Shown: one piece after another, positions 22,415 through 33,915 of the stretch
Position numbering within the stretch: the first letter of the stretch is position 1
Layout of the letters: the number at the start of each line of letters is the position of its first letter
From: Crocodylus rhombifer
Taxonomy: Eukaryota; Chordata; Crocodylia; Crocodylidae
Direction: 5' to 3'
Length of the DNA stretch: 64,000 nt
NCBI GenBank assembly: GCA_038503035.1
Contig: JAVSML010024716.1
Coordinates: 1-64,000, forward strand
The notes under the pieces: model-generated
Database searches by the model: none
Told to the model about the DNA's origin: nothing
Seen by the model: the letters and a program-made list of their open reading frames with translations, nothing else
Translations under genes and position numbers: made by a program

Positions 22415-22867
22415 CTATGGGGAGAGGTCGCCTTGGCAGAAATGCTTTGGGTGGCTGCCCTGACTCAAGTGGAGGTGTGGGATCCTGAGTGAGGTGGCAA
22501 TGTTTGCTTTGTTTGGTACTCTGGGAGGGCTGAAATGCCTGTCCAGGTCTTCAGGGAGCAGAAGGGTCTGATTGCCTTCATTTTGATGCTTTGGGACCCA
22601 GGAAGGCATAGAACTGTATGGTGAGCTAGCTGGTACGTCACGTTGCCTCAATTTGGAAGGTGTTAGAGGACGAGTGAAAGACCTGGTGGGATGCAGAGGC
22701 ACTGGTTTGCCAGCAGAAAGCATCTGGGGTGGTGTGGTCCATGCCTTGGATACAAGCTGCTCTAATGGTCGGGATGGACATTCGATACCAGTGTCATCAC
22801 TATCTGATGCAAGCTGGTCTGATGTCAGTATTCGGTCTGTGCAGTGGTACGACTGCAGCAAAATCAT
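22415..22867 (-). CDS. Unrecognised Ser/Pro-rich 150-codon open frame
   Basis: I do not recognise this frame. It encodes a polar, low-complexity product rich in Ser, Pro, Thr and His. It contains an acidic SDSDDTG segment (residues about 21-27) and a basic TPSKLRQRD segment (about 69-77), and has no membrane segment or signal peptide. Translation upstream of the first Met stays protein-like for about 30 more codons, interrupted by one TGA, which would suit a decayed exon or processed pseudogene. No repeat family accounts for the block. Against a real gene: no clear splice sites or neighbours point to one, and GPR61's human neighbourhood has no gene at this position. It may also be chance. Confidence 0.2.
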   Translation of the reverse strand: MILLQSYHCTDRILTSDQLASDSDDTGIECPSRPLEQLVSKAWTTPPQMLSAGKPVPLHPTRSFTRPLTPSKLRQRDVPASSPYSSMPSWVPKHQNEGNQTLLLPEDLDRHFSPPRVPNKANIATSLRIPHLHLSQGSHPKHFCQGDLSP

Positions 22868-23889
22868 TGCAACTTTAACCCTGTTTCATCTGGGGTTCAG
22901 GTTACAGCAGTTTAGCTCGGCTGTATGGCTACAGGAGCGTGCAGATGGAAAAGTTACTGCGTAACAATTGAAGGGTATGCTCCTAAGAGGCAGCTTCTCT
23001 CCCCTTTTAAAGCAGTTTCAAAGTACATTGGTCTGTACCCTAGGAATAAAGTCTCATTTGAAGGCAATCACTAAATGGGAGCTCTCATGACATGACTGAT
23101 TACTTTGTTAATAATTGCCAGAACTTGGCACCTCCTTAGCAGCCCTGCTGGCTATGCATCGAGGAACTGTATGCTGGGAGGTTGGTGCGAGGCTGACCCT
23201 GAGCAGAAGGGCAAGACCCTTTAGCCAGGAACCTCTGGGTCTGAGTCCCAGCAGGGGCAATGGCACATCCCCTTCTCAATCTCCAGCCTTGGCTGCAGCC
23301 AACTACTAGTGCTTCTGAGGAAGGCAACAAAATACAACAAAAAAAACCCCTCTGTCATTTGTAGCAACAGGAGGGGAAAATAAATGACTTGCCAGCCCCA
23401 CGTGGCAATCGGCAAAGTCCAGAAGCATGGGGAAGGTTAAACACCTTCCATTCGGCTCTGCAACCTAGGGACAGCCACCACAAATCTCTGCTTCACACCA
23501 TCTAGGTGGAGAGGCAGGACTCCCCTTTCTCTGTCTTCTCCACAGACTTATCCCAGCTCCTTTAGCCCTCATAACTAAGCCGGTTGTGGAGCTCTGCTTT
23601 CTTCTCCTGTTGCTGAGCATAGGCCTCTCCAGTATCCACCAGCTGTAGGCTCACTGCCAGTCCAGGTGCGTGGGGGCTCCTGGGCTTCCAATTGTTGCTC
23701 TTTACAGAGCTACTCCTAGCTTATCCCACGATTACCCATGACCGATGGTAGTGGTGCTACATTGACTGTAAGAGCACTTGGTTCTTTCGTGGTGCTTGTG
23801 CTTGTGCTTAGCAGCACTCCAAAGTGCTTAACAGGGGGGTTTCTCCATCCCTCCTCTGCCTCAGTTCCCCCACCTGTGAAACAGGAAGG

Positions 23890-26195
23890 TGACTTGCCTC
23901 TGGTGTTAGCCTCTGGGGACGACCTGGTGGGGGGAGGTGCTAGTACAAGGGAGGCTAGGGGACAGTGATCATGAAATCATCCAGTTTGCTATTCAGAGGA
24001 AGGTGGGGAGGGTAACTAGCACAGCGCAAATGCTTGACTTTAGGAGAGCCAACTTCGATGTGCTCAGGGCAGTAGTCAGGGAGGCACTCGGAGCCCAGGG
24101 GGTAGCTAGTCTGGGGGTCCAGGAAAGCTGGTCCCTCCTCAAGGAGGCTATCCTTGGGGCGCAGCAGGACGCAATTCCTCTGCGCAGGAAGGCGGGAAAA
24201 GGGTCCAAGAAACGTTCACGGCTGAGCGCAGATATCCAGGCTGGCCTGAAGGCAAAGAAAAAAGCGTACTGGCGGTGGAAGCAGGGGGCAGGGACCAAGG
24301 AGGGGTACACCTCCCTGACCCGAGCTTGTAGGGATTTGGTGAGGAAGGCAAAGCACCACTAGAGCTTAGATTAGCTTCTGGGATTAAGGATAACAAAAAG
24401 TCCTTCTTCAAGTATATAGGTAGCAGGAAGAAGCCTCGGGGTAACATTGGACCCCTACGGGGCAGGGCAGGGCAGCTGGAGACGGACGCGCGAGAGAAGG
24501 CAGAACTCTTTAACAAGGCCTTTGCCTCCGTGTTCCTGTCTGCTGACAATGGGGTGCTCTCGGGTGACAGCGTAGAGAGGCCCAGGAAGGATGCGAGTCC
24601 CCCGACTGTTAGTTCAGACCTAGTTAAGGACTGACTGGAGGGCTTAGATGTATCCAAGTCGGCGGACCGGGATGACCTTCATCTGCGGGTGCTGAGGGAA
24701 TTGGCTGGCGTCATTGCGGAGCCATTGGCACGGCTGTTCGAGGACTCCTGGTGCTCGGGCCAAGCCCCTGAGGGCTGGAAAAGGGCCAATGTGGTCCCTA
24801 TTTTCAAGAAGGGGAGGAAGGAAGAGCCTGGCAACTACAGGCCAGTCAGCCTCACTTCTATCCTGGGGAAGGTCTTTGAAAAAATTATCAAGGGCCACAT
24901 TTGTGAGAGCCCTGCAGGGGAAGTGATGTTGAGGGGTAACCAGCATAGGTTCGTGCCAGGCCAATCCTGCCTAACTAACCTGGTCTCTTTCTATGACCAG
25001 GTAACAAAGAGCTTAGATGGGAGGGAGGAAGTCCATGTCATCTTCTTGGACTTCCAAAAGGCCTTCGACACGGTGTCCCACCCAATTCTGGTGGGCAAGC
25101 TGGGGGACTGCAGCATTGACGAATGCACAGTCATGTGGGTGGCAAACTGGCTCCAGGGGCGCCCCCAGAGGGGGGTGGTGGACGGGTGGATGTCGACCTG
25201 GGAGGCTGTGGGCAGCGGAGTCCCCCGGGGCTCGGTCCTTGGCCCGGTGCTGTTCAACATCTTCATTAGTGACCTGGACGAGGGTGTGGAGAGCACCCTG
25301 TTCAAGTTCGCTCCTGACACCAAGCTGTGGGGTAAAGTGAATACACCGGCAGGCAGGGACCGCATCCAGGCAGACCTGGAGAGGTTGGAGAAGTGGGCGG
25401 ATCTGAACAGGATGCGGTTCAACAAGGACAAGTGCAGGGTGCTGCACCTGGGGCGAGGGAGCCAGCATTATGGTTATAGGTGAGGGGCTGCCCCTCTCGG
25501 CAGCACAGAGGCAGAGAGGGATCTTGGAGTCAGGATTGACTCCAGGATGAACGTGAGTCGCCAATGTGATGAAGCAATAGGCAGAGCCACCCGCACCCTG
25601 TCCTGCATCAACAGGGGCATCACTAACAGGTCCAGAGAGGTCTTGCTCCCCCTCTATGCGGCACTGGTCAGGCCGCAGCTGGAGTCCTGTGTCCAGTCCT
25701 GGGCGCCGCACTTCGGGAGGGACGTGGAGTACCTGGAGAGGGTCCGGAGGAGGCCACTCGTATGGTTGGGGGCCTCCGTGGCCAGCCCTGTGAGGAGAGG
25801 CTGAGGGACCTGAATCTCTTCAGTCTCCGCAAGAGGAGACAGAGGGGGGATCTTGTGGCTGCCTACAACCTTATCAGGGGCCACCAGCAGGGACTTGGGG
25901 AAAGTCTGTTCACCAGGGCCCCCCTTGGGGTCACCAGGAACAATGGCCACAAGCGGAGGGAGGACAGGTTTAGGTTGGATATTAGGAAGAACTACTTCAC
26001 GGTAAGGGTGGCCAGAGCCTGGAATCGGCTCCCTAGGGAGGTGGTGCTCTCACCTTCCCTGGAGATCTTCAAGAGGAGACTGGACAGGCACCTGGCTGGG
26101 GCCTTATGACCCCTCCCACCCCCAGTGTCATTCCTGCCCATGGCGGGGGGTCGGACTCGATCTGTCCAGGTCCCCTCCGACTCATTGATTCTATG
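23890..26195 (+). mobile_element. CR1 LINE, 5'-truncated, inactivated
   Basis: It begins inside the endonuclease region (LASGDDLV block, followed by GRLGDSDHEIIQF) and runs through the RT and C-terminal tail to a 3' UTR that ends in the CR1 terminal octamer ATTCTATG at 26188-26195. The frame changes near 23937, 24362, 24650, 25483 and 25770, and several stops occur. It is GC-richer than the other CR1 copies and belongs to a different subfamily: the 3' UTR reads 'ggggggtcggactcgatc' instead of 'agggctggaagggacc'. Confidence 0.93.
24689..25483 (+). pseudogene. CR1 reverse transcriptase domain (broken)
   Basis: A 264-codon surviving frame holds the core RT blocks in order: LRELAGVIAEPLARLFE, NVVPIFKKG, NYRPVSLTSILGK, SCLTNLVSFYDQ, FLDFQKAFDTVSH (motif A, Asp present), GVPRGSVLGPVLFN (motif B) and KFAPDTKLWG (motif C). 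Motif C should read FADD. The first catalytic Asp is replaced by Pro (codon CCT at 25313-25315), a two-base change that would abolish catalysis. The frame ends in a TGA after LHLGRGSQ, before the C-terminal tail, which continues in other frames (25547-25804 and 25762-26109). Confidence 0.92.
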
Positions 26196-26424
26196 CGCTG
26201 CAATCCAGTTTCTCAGCCACGCAGCAAAACTATCAGGTCAGCTCCCGTTTGCATGCGTGAAGGCCCTAGACACCACCTGCCTCATTGACCAAGTTCCACA
26301 GTCAGCTCGTCGCCTAACCGTGACTATACACCGACGATCATCATAGCCCTCTTGTGCTGGGTATTCCCCACAGCGCAAGGCAGGCTCTTCCCCACAGAGC
26401 ATATGCTCCGACTCTTCCCACCAG

Positions 26425-26565
26425 ATGAAGGATAGGAAAAGAAGCAAAGTGACTTGCTTGAAATCTTGCAGTGGGTTTGCAACAGAGCTGGAAAGTGAAC
26501 CCAAGATGCCTCAGTCCCATGCCAATGTCCTTAGTGGGAGGCTCTGTACTCCCACTCCTTAGCTG
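26425..26565 (-). mobile_element. MIR-type SINE, reverse orientation
   Basis: 'gatgaaggataggaaaagaagcaaagtgacttgcttgaaatcttgcagtgggtttgcaacagagctggaaagtgaaccc' has the inverted MIR core order, with 'ccttagtgggagg' at the head side. Confidence 0.65.
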
Positions 26566-27784
26566 TGTTCCAGGAGAGCCTTCCTGGCAGCCGAAGCAGT
26601 GTGCACACACTAGACCCAGCTTTGTATAAATCAGAGCCTGCCAGTGCCCAGCTCATTCATCTGCTGGAGAAGAAATCCAAAATGTGTCTGCTCAGCTGTT
26701 CAGCCACAGCACCAATGGATGCATTGATTAGGGCAAGTGCTGAAAGACCCTGCCTGGCCTGTGTTGTGATGGATATTAGTGGAGTTTGGCACTGACCCAC
26801 AGTCTGGGGAGTGGGCAATGGCATGTATGAGCTGGGCTTCGTGAATGGTGCATGCTCAGCTAGGGAGACTTGACATGACATGACTGAATAAGACCCATGG
26901 GGAAGTGTCACAGAACACTGATCCACATCTTTTCGGAGGCACCCACACAGCCTCCGGGGGATTACTAGGCAGAAATTGGCCTGTTGTTTTTCAAACCCAG
27001 CTAAATTCTTCTCTGGTGCATGGTGAGGTGAGCTTGGACTGAGGACAAACCATCATGGGAAGGATTTTTTCCCACTGGGGTAAGTCTAGGGGTTTCTCCA
27101 GATGAGGTGCAAGTGAGAGAAGGATCTGGCCCAGTCAGCCTGTTAGCTGCACCTCCCACGTATAACATGTGCCCGGTACAGAGAATAGCCGTTCTTGATC
27201 TTTGGCATGACGTTGCCACCCCACAGTTTAACAAGGGCTTGACAAACTGAAATCGAGTTGCAGGGCTTGTGTTTGCTGCCCCCTGTGCTGCTTGTCACCG
27301 TCAGACCAGACAGGACCATGGGGGTCATATTCTAAGGAGGGAGGCTGGGAAATGGCAACATAAAATGCATCTCTCCATACAACTGATTGCCCACAGGGTC
27401 TGATTTTGACAATGTGCTCCTTTCTGGACTGCTTTGACCAGCAGTGGATCAGTTAAATTGTCATCTGTAGGCTTCAGAGTTAACAAGCATGTGTGAAGTT
27501 TTCTCCATCCGTCATCTCTCTTGCAGCTTCTGAGTCAGACTCTTTGCATACGTAAGGCTGTGGTGCTTGCTGAAGCTGACGAGATGCTTGTCTTGCTTCA
27601 GGGTAGGATCCTGCGTGGCGGTCTTGCCTTGCTGGACTTCTTTTGCTTACCACGAGTGGCTATCGATAACAACGCTCCACCCTTTAGAGCCAAGGACAAA
27701 ACCTGTGGATCTGTATTACCATCCCTGGTGTACCTCTGGGAGAGTGACCTGCTCCAGGTTGCCCAGCAGGAAATGACTTTAGCT

Positions 27785-27995
27785 AGAGCGGGGGGGACAC
27801 CAACTTGTGGCACAGGCAGCCTCTGTGTGGCACACGGCAGACCGAGGGGGGAACTCGCAACACACAGGAAGATAGGGCAGGGAGCAGAAAGCAGAGCAGC
27901 AGATCAGGTAGGGAGAGAAGCAACTCCCATGTACAGCAGAGGATGGGCTAGCCCAGCAATCCCCAAACGATGGGCTGAGCCCCATGGAGCCACAT
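27785..27995 (+). mobile_element. Short dispersed repeat, copy 1 (inverted partner at 57212)
   Basis: Shares 'ggcacaggcagcctctgtgtgg' and 'cagggagcagaaagcagagcagcagatcaggtaggga' phrases with the reverse complement of about 57290-57440. The right part ('ccagcaatccccaaacgatggg') resembles an hAT terminus. It is probably a non-autonomous DNA transposon, but boundaries are unclear. Confidence 0.5.
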
Positions 27996-27999
27996 CTGC

Positions 28000-30560
28000 C
28001 CCTCCTGCCCCTCATCTGCTGTGAGTGCCAGGAGGGAACAGGGCTTTACCACACCCCTGCTGCTTCACAGCAATTGCCCCCGTGCCGCCACGACCCATAG
28101 TAAGCGAGATATAAACCTAGGGCAATTTAGGTTGCTCCTATTTGGGGGCAAACCGCCCCATTCCAACCCTCATTGTGGGGGAAGGACAGGCAAAGTTACC
28201 ACAGAGGTGCTGACGTGGGGTATGTCCACACTCCCTTTAATGGGAGGCACAAGAACGAAGGTCACTGAGCCCCCAGGGCTGCATGTCATGACTTGGTGAG
28301 GTGGGGTTGGGCCTAGGAGAGGGTTGGGAGCTGTTGGGCAAGCCCTTTGTTCACTCCTTTGCTGCTGTCCTTCCCCCCATGCAAAAAGCCCCATCCTGCC
28401 TTTCCTGAATGGGGAGAGGGTACCCATGCTGCTCAGGGGCGTCATGGCTTCAAGGACTGCAGTGGGAGCACTGGCGGGGGGGGCATGGTCCTTCCTGGCT
28501 GCTGTAGCTGCTACAAAGCTTGGTGCAAAGCTATGGCAGTGGATGTCAGTGCAGCTTGTTTTAATTAATGACTGCATGCCTGGTGCCAGCAGGCTCTGCG
28601 GGGAAGAGGATGGGAGCTATGGAAACAGGAGAGGGATGGGCACGGAGGAGAAGAGAAGGGGGCTACATGTGTAACCAGGCTGAGGAGGGCTGGGAGCAGG
28701 GCAGGGTGAGGCGGCAGAGGCAGAGTGGATGCTAGGACCAAACAGGCATGAGGAAATGGCATGGGTCTGGGAACTGGGGACATGGAGGGAATGGACTGGG
28801 GCACAGAGAATTGAGGGTAAGCCCAGCCCAGGGGATGGGATGCGAGAAGGCCCGGTTCTGCCTGTGCTGCTGTGGGCAGCTGTGCAGCACAGTGCCCAGA
28901 GAGCTGGGGTTTCTGGACAGCCATCAGGGCACTGGCCCCTGTTCTTCAGGCCCAAGCCCATACCCATTTAGGGGCTCTCCAGGTGGGCAGGCAGAGGGGC
29001 AGAGCTGGTTATGGGGACAAGCTACAGAAGGTGGCTCAGGTGGGGCTACTCATGGATGGGGGGTGCTGGGGGTCAGTGAGGTGGGACCTCTCTATCAGCA
29101 AACACTGGCAGCTTCCGTCCGGTAGCCCCAGGCGCTTCCAGGTCACACTTTGGTGATTGTGGCATCACCTTCAATAGCTGGGCAGGGGATGAGCCCCAAA
29201 GTGTAGCTGTCACCTGGTAAGGGTCGTGTGCTGGGGCTGGGATCCTGACATGCTGAGTTACAGCATGCCCCCACTCTAACCACTAGGTCCCATGTCCCCC
29301 ATCAGCTGGATCTGTCTCCCAGCCTTGCTCTAACCCATTAGATTGGCGCCTCCATAAGTGCAGGTCCTTCCCTTTGCCCCGAGCAGCCCGTATGAATGAG
29401 TTAATGTGCGGGCGCCGTGGTTCCCTGCTGCCTGTCAGAACTGCCTAAGTCCATGTTCACTAATGCGCCTCTCCCAAGGCTCTGGTGGGAGAAGAGAGGC
29501 AGCTGGGCTCGGTAACAGGAATAGTAATGAGCACAGCATCTCTGCAGGGATACAAGGGATGGGCCTGGGAAATCATGGCCCAGCTCCATGACAAAGCTCA
29601 AGTGGACATCGGTGGGCAGCGGCAAAGAACAGGCCCTTTACCTATCGCTGGCTGGGGGAGCCCAGCTCTTCTGGGAAATCGTGGAGTCTGTGAGGCAGGA
29701 CTTGCAGCTCTCTTCCTGCTTCAGGGAAAGGCTGAGCAGCAAGGGCCTGCCCTGCCGAAGGGCCATCCCTGGGGTTAGCTACTATCTGCTTATGGGGCAT
29801 CCCTATATCCCTGCCTGGCTCTGGCAGCTCCTGGGAGGGTCACTTGTTATGGCCACCCTATCTACAGAAGGGCTGGGATGGGACTTTCAGGTGTCTGCTC
29901 TCCTAGTGCTGGAGGGCTCAGGCTCTTTCTCCCGCCTAGCTGCTCAGAGTGGGTCCCAGTTCTCAGTACCCACCTATGGGCTAAGCTGTCCCCTGACATA
30001 GCCCATCCAATGTTAGCCAACCACGGGAGCCTGCACGCTGCTGGCACTCCAGAACACACACAGGCACAAGAGAAGGAGGCAGGGAAGCACAGGGAGAAGG
30101 AGGGAGAGATGGTCCCGGGGTCTAGGACTGGGGTAATGAGGCTTCTTGGCTGACATTCAGCCACTTTGTGGTGTGTGTGGCCCAGGGGGTCAGAGGTGCT
30201 GGAGCTAAGCCTGTTTGCAGATTGCTGTGCCATCAGCATGCAGCCTGTGCACTGAGCAATGCCAGGCGGTGGCTTAGTTAGCTGGAAGGGACCTGAGCTC
30301 TGGTACAAATCCTGCCCCAAGTTGCAGCCTGGGGCCTTTGACAACCTGCTCCTGTTCTTTTTGGGAAAACCTACCATATCGTCCCCCAGCAGGACCTGCA
30401 GTCCAGCTGCAACACTGGGGCTGGGGCTGGCTCATCTGTGTGGGAGACCTGCCATGCCATAAGGCTGTGCTCTGCAGGTGCTGCTGCATATCTGTAAATA
30501 CTGACCTTAGCAGCCTGTGCTTCAGCTACAGTCCCCGAGAAGAGGGGTGGTGCGGCCTAG
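28000..30560. other. Intergenic stretch without genes
   Basis: GC-rich, G/A-skewed sequence with several overlapping open frames of 80-140 codons, none with a recognisable domain. I see no exon or clear transposon. Confidence 0.45.
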
Positions 30561-30564
30561 TGAG

Positions 30565-30720
30565 CAAACAGGAGGTCTGCACTGCTTTTCCAGCGCTATC
30601 ACAGGCTCAGTAGGTGGCCACGAGCATGTTGCTTCATCTCCCTGCACCAGCTTCCCCAGTGGGTAAAGCATGGGTACGGCTGCTGCCCTCCTCTGTAAAG
30701 AGCTGTGGGTTCTTCAGCTC
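30565..30720 (+). mobile_element. MIR-type SINE (decayed)
   Basis: 'aaacaggaggtctgcactgcttttccagcgctatcaca', 'gtggccacgagcatgttgcttcatctccctgcaccagcttccccagtgggtaaagcatgg' and 'ctcctctgtaaagagctgtggg' follow forward MIR order. Confidence 0.6.
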
Positions 30721-30774
30721 TTGCATCACATTCTCATGATTTGTTAAACTTCCCAGTTTTCTTGCTAATGGGAC

Positions 30775-31130
30775 TGACCAGGAGAGAGGCAGTGGGTGGC
30801 TGATGGCAGGAGAGACAGAAGGGAATTATGGAGAAAGAGCAGGAAAGGGAGACAAATAAAGGCACAATTCAGGGAGAAGAGAAGATGGATGGAAAAGAGT
30901 GATAGGGAGAGGATGAGTGAGAGAAGGACTGACAAGTGAAGGAGGGGTCGAGGACAGAACAGGCGCTGCAGGAGAGGGAGAGAAAGGTATCGGGGTAAGC
31001 GGCAGGGACAGAGCAAAGGGAGACTGAGAGGCACTGAAAGAGGAGGGCAAGATAAAGGAGTGAAGGAGGAGAGGGGAAAGATGGGGGGGAAAGCATGTGG
31101 TAGAGAGAGAAGAGCCAGATGGTGATGATG
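30775..31130 (+). repeat. Long purine (G/A-rich) tract
   Basis: About 350 bases with very few pyrimidines on the + strand, built of irregular gagaga / ggaaag / gaagga phrases. It is the strand-opposite counterpart of the C/T tract at 4235-4620. It yields Ser/Leu/Pro-rich false frames on the minus strand. Confidence 0.85.
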
Positions 31131-33390
31131 AGCTCCGGGAGCAGGGGCAGGGCCTGTGGGACTCTTCCCCGATTCCTGTAACCGAGGTCCCCCTGCTGCC
31201 CCCGCCCTACTCCCCTATTCCCTGAGTCACTGCCTCAGCAGAAGCCAGGTTGGCTTGAAGCCCGTCAACACAGAGAGCTCCTCCTGGGGCTTGTTTGACC
31301 GGGTATTAACCCGCTGGTGGTCTGCTGGCAACAGCTGCGCCCGGTTCCTAGGGCAGCGCACGTGACCTCTGTGGGCGAAGAGGCCAGGGAGCCCGTGAGG
31401 CCAGCCATCCTGGCTGGACTGCAGGGACAGGTGCCGAGCTCCCTGACTTAAAGCCTGGGCACAGCAAGATGCTTCAGACATGGAGAGGGCAGGGTGTGAG
31501 GCCAGGACCTTTGGGCTCTATTCTCAGCTCAGGGCATAAGTTGGGCCCTCTTGGATTCACATGCGCTTGGAGGATAAAAGCTGGGAATCAGAACTGGGGT
31601 TTCTGCTTTGCCACCGACTCCCTTGGTGCCTAGGGCTATGCAGTAATGCTACTGACCCCCCCCGCCCCCCAGCTGAATCTGTTCACGTGCGTGCCAGCTC
31701 CATAGCGCTGCAGGCAGTAGAGTGATTGCAGTGTGGCCCCGCATGTGGCAGTGTGGGTGAGGCTTTCATCTGGTACCAGCAGCAGCGAAGCCTCAGCAGC
31801 AGGTACCTTGGAGCCGCTGGCTGCCCATGCATCTGTCCAGAGACCCTTGTGTGGCCTCCATAGACCCCCCTGCTTCCTGGACCTCGCTGCAGCTGTTCCC
31901 TGAGTTGGCCGCACCAGAGCTGGCTGTGGAGTGTCTCCTCATCCTGCCATCGCACCCTGTAGCCGGGTGGACGGAGCCCAAGGGAGCTGAGTGCTGTTCA
32001 CAGAGTGGGGAGCACGGTGGGGAGCAGCTAGGGGCAGGAAGTTGAGCAGAGGGGCATGAGGGTCTAGAGCTGTTCGCTCAGTGTAGGGTATAGCTGTCCT
32101 TGGCCTCACCCGCATTTCTCTCAACCACGGCTCCTGGAGAAAGACTCATCATTCCTTAACTCTTGGATGGTGCTGGGGATGGGAGACACAGGGAGCAAGT
32201 GTGGCTGAGGCTCCTGTTCTTGTCACAAGCCACATTTTTGACTGAGTCCCTGCAGCAGGGTGGGGACTTGCTGGAAGGCAGCAGTAGGGACAGACTGCAA
32301 GGCTGGTGCGAGGTGGAGCAGACACTGCAGAGCAAGGGCAGCTGGGAGCATGAGCTAGTGCTGCTTCAGATTAGCCCCGTAGATGGGGCAGAAGAGGGCT
32401 TAGGGGCAGAAGCCTGCAGCAAGGTTGCAGGCTCTGGCCAAGGCAGTGCCCGTGGGCTGGCTCCCGCAGGAACAGCAGGGCATGGGCTCGTAGTCGTTCT
32501 TCCTGATCGGATTTCTTAGCCTGGTCGGATTTCTTCCTGATTGGATTTCATCACGACTGCTTGAGAGCTGTGCAGGCCAGCAGGTCACCCCTGCGGTCGG
32601 GACTGATAAGGACGCTCACAGGGGCGGCAAGGAGTGGAGCGACTCTGTATTGGTGGGTCTGGGGTTTCCGTGGCACGTCGGGGGTACAGGGCGCTGACCC
32701 ACAGCCTGTCCGGGGGCAGTGAGAGTCTTCCCAGGGACCCTTCTCTGCAGATTCTGCCACATGGGAGATGCAGGGTCCGTGGGCTGAGCCTATGCCTCTT
32801 TACACGTCACCAGAGGAACCAGGCCAGGATCCTGTCCCTGGCTTTGCTGCCAGAGATGCTTGCACATAGCTCAAGGTGTCCACCATGGCCACTCCTTCCC
32901 TTGCCTAGTGCTGGAGGGGCCAGAAGAAGGGGAGCCTGCCCAGGGCCCAGTGACCATCCAGATGTTGCTGTGTGTAGCCGCAGAGGCCCTGCCCCTACAT
33001 ACAGAGGCCTAGGGCAAGTGGGAATGAAGCTCCCCATTGCCTCCCTCCCTGGGTCATCCCCCCGGCAAGCTCCCTGCAAGAAGGGGCTTAGGCTGGTCTG
33101 CAGTGTGTCCCCCTCCCACCTGGGTCTGAAGCTATCTCCATCCAGCCCTTTGTGTTACAAACGGACACTGCACATGGGAAGGGGAGGCAGGGAGCTGGAT
33201 CCCTGGGGCTTCAACAGACCCCTTTGGTTCAGAAATCCAGCCCTGCTCCCAGAGCCTCCTCCCCAAGCTCTGCTTATGGCAAGGGTCCAGTTGCAACGCA
33301 GGGTGCACTCGGGGCACCGAAGCTGCAGTAATGCTGCCCTCTCGTGTCTCAGAGCTGCGTGTGCCGCCAGCTGAAGTCTGGCCTCTATAT
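31131..33390. other. Intergenic stretch without genes
   Basis: GC-rich sequence. A 246-codon open frame at 32634-33374 (+) has no recognisable domain or codon signature and is probably chance. Just before it, at about 32497-32549, an 'attcttcctgatcggatttctt / tttcttcctgattggatttca' unit is tandemly repeated. Confidence 0.45.
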
Positions 33391-33397
33391 TTTAGGG

Positions 33398-33688
33398 CAG
33401 GGGTTCTCAACCTTTTCTAGACTCCAGATACCATCCTTTGGACAATGCAAGCTCTTAGTTTTCACTTGATTTTTGACCACAGAAAAAATACTAGAGCTGC
33501 AAAGAACTTAGGCCACAGCAGGGCAGAACGTGTCTAGCACTGTGGATTCCTATTTGTCATCTCTGGGTTTATCTGGTGAATCATGTTTGCCCACCTGACA
33601 GTGCCCACATTGTCTGGCACCTTGCAGCACTGCTAAAAGGATCTCAAGGCACCCTGGAGTGCCACGGCACCCTGGTTGAGAATCACTG
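33398..33688 (+). mobile_element. hAT MITE family A, copy 2 (best preserved ends)
   Basis: Begins CAGGGGTTCTCAACC and ends GGTTGAGAATCACTG, nearly perfect inverted repeats. The interior matches copy 1 over its whole length. Flanking octamers (ttttaggg / gtttatag) agree in only 5 of 8, so the target duplication has decayed or the boundary is off by a base or two. Non-coding. Confidence 0.85.
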
Positions 33689-33699
33689 GTTTATAGAGA

Positions 33700-33915
33700 G
33701 GTAGTTACCTGTGTTAGCCTGAAGTCAGCCAGAAGGCACTGTGGATTTGCACCTTACGGACCTACTCACAGAGATACAGCATAAACCTTTGCAAGCAGAA
33801 GGCCTCCTGTGTCAGACAGCATCTGATGAAGTAAGCCCTCTGCTCGTGAAAGCTTATGCAATACATTTCCGAGTTAGTCTATGAGGTGCAGATCTATCCT
33901 GGTCTCTGCCTAAAG
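33700..33915. repeat. Fold-back (palindromic) dispersed repeat
   Basis: Two arms pair with each other. 'gatttgcaccttacggacctactcacagag' near 33746-33775 pairs with the complement of 'ccgagttagtctatgaggtgcagatc' near 33869-33894. 'gcataaacctttgcaagcagaagg' near 33780-33803 pairs with 'ccctctgctcgtgaaagcttatgc' near 33836-33859. The 'ctgatgaagt...cgaaagcttatg' centre is familiar from many amniote genomes as a dispersed DNA-transposon-like repeat. It starts about 12 bp after the end of the preceding hAT MITE. Confidence 0.75.

Noticed and set aside
32634..33374. 246-codon open frame on the + strand
   Set aside because: No recognisable domain, no codon pattern or neighbouring exon signals, and overlapping open frames on the other strand; composition effect.
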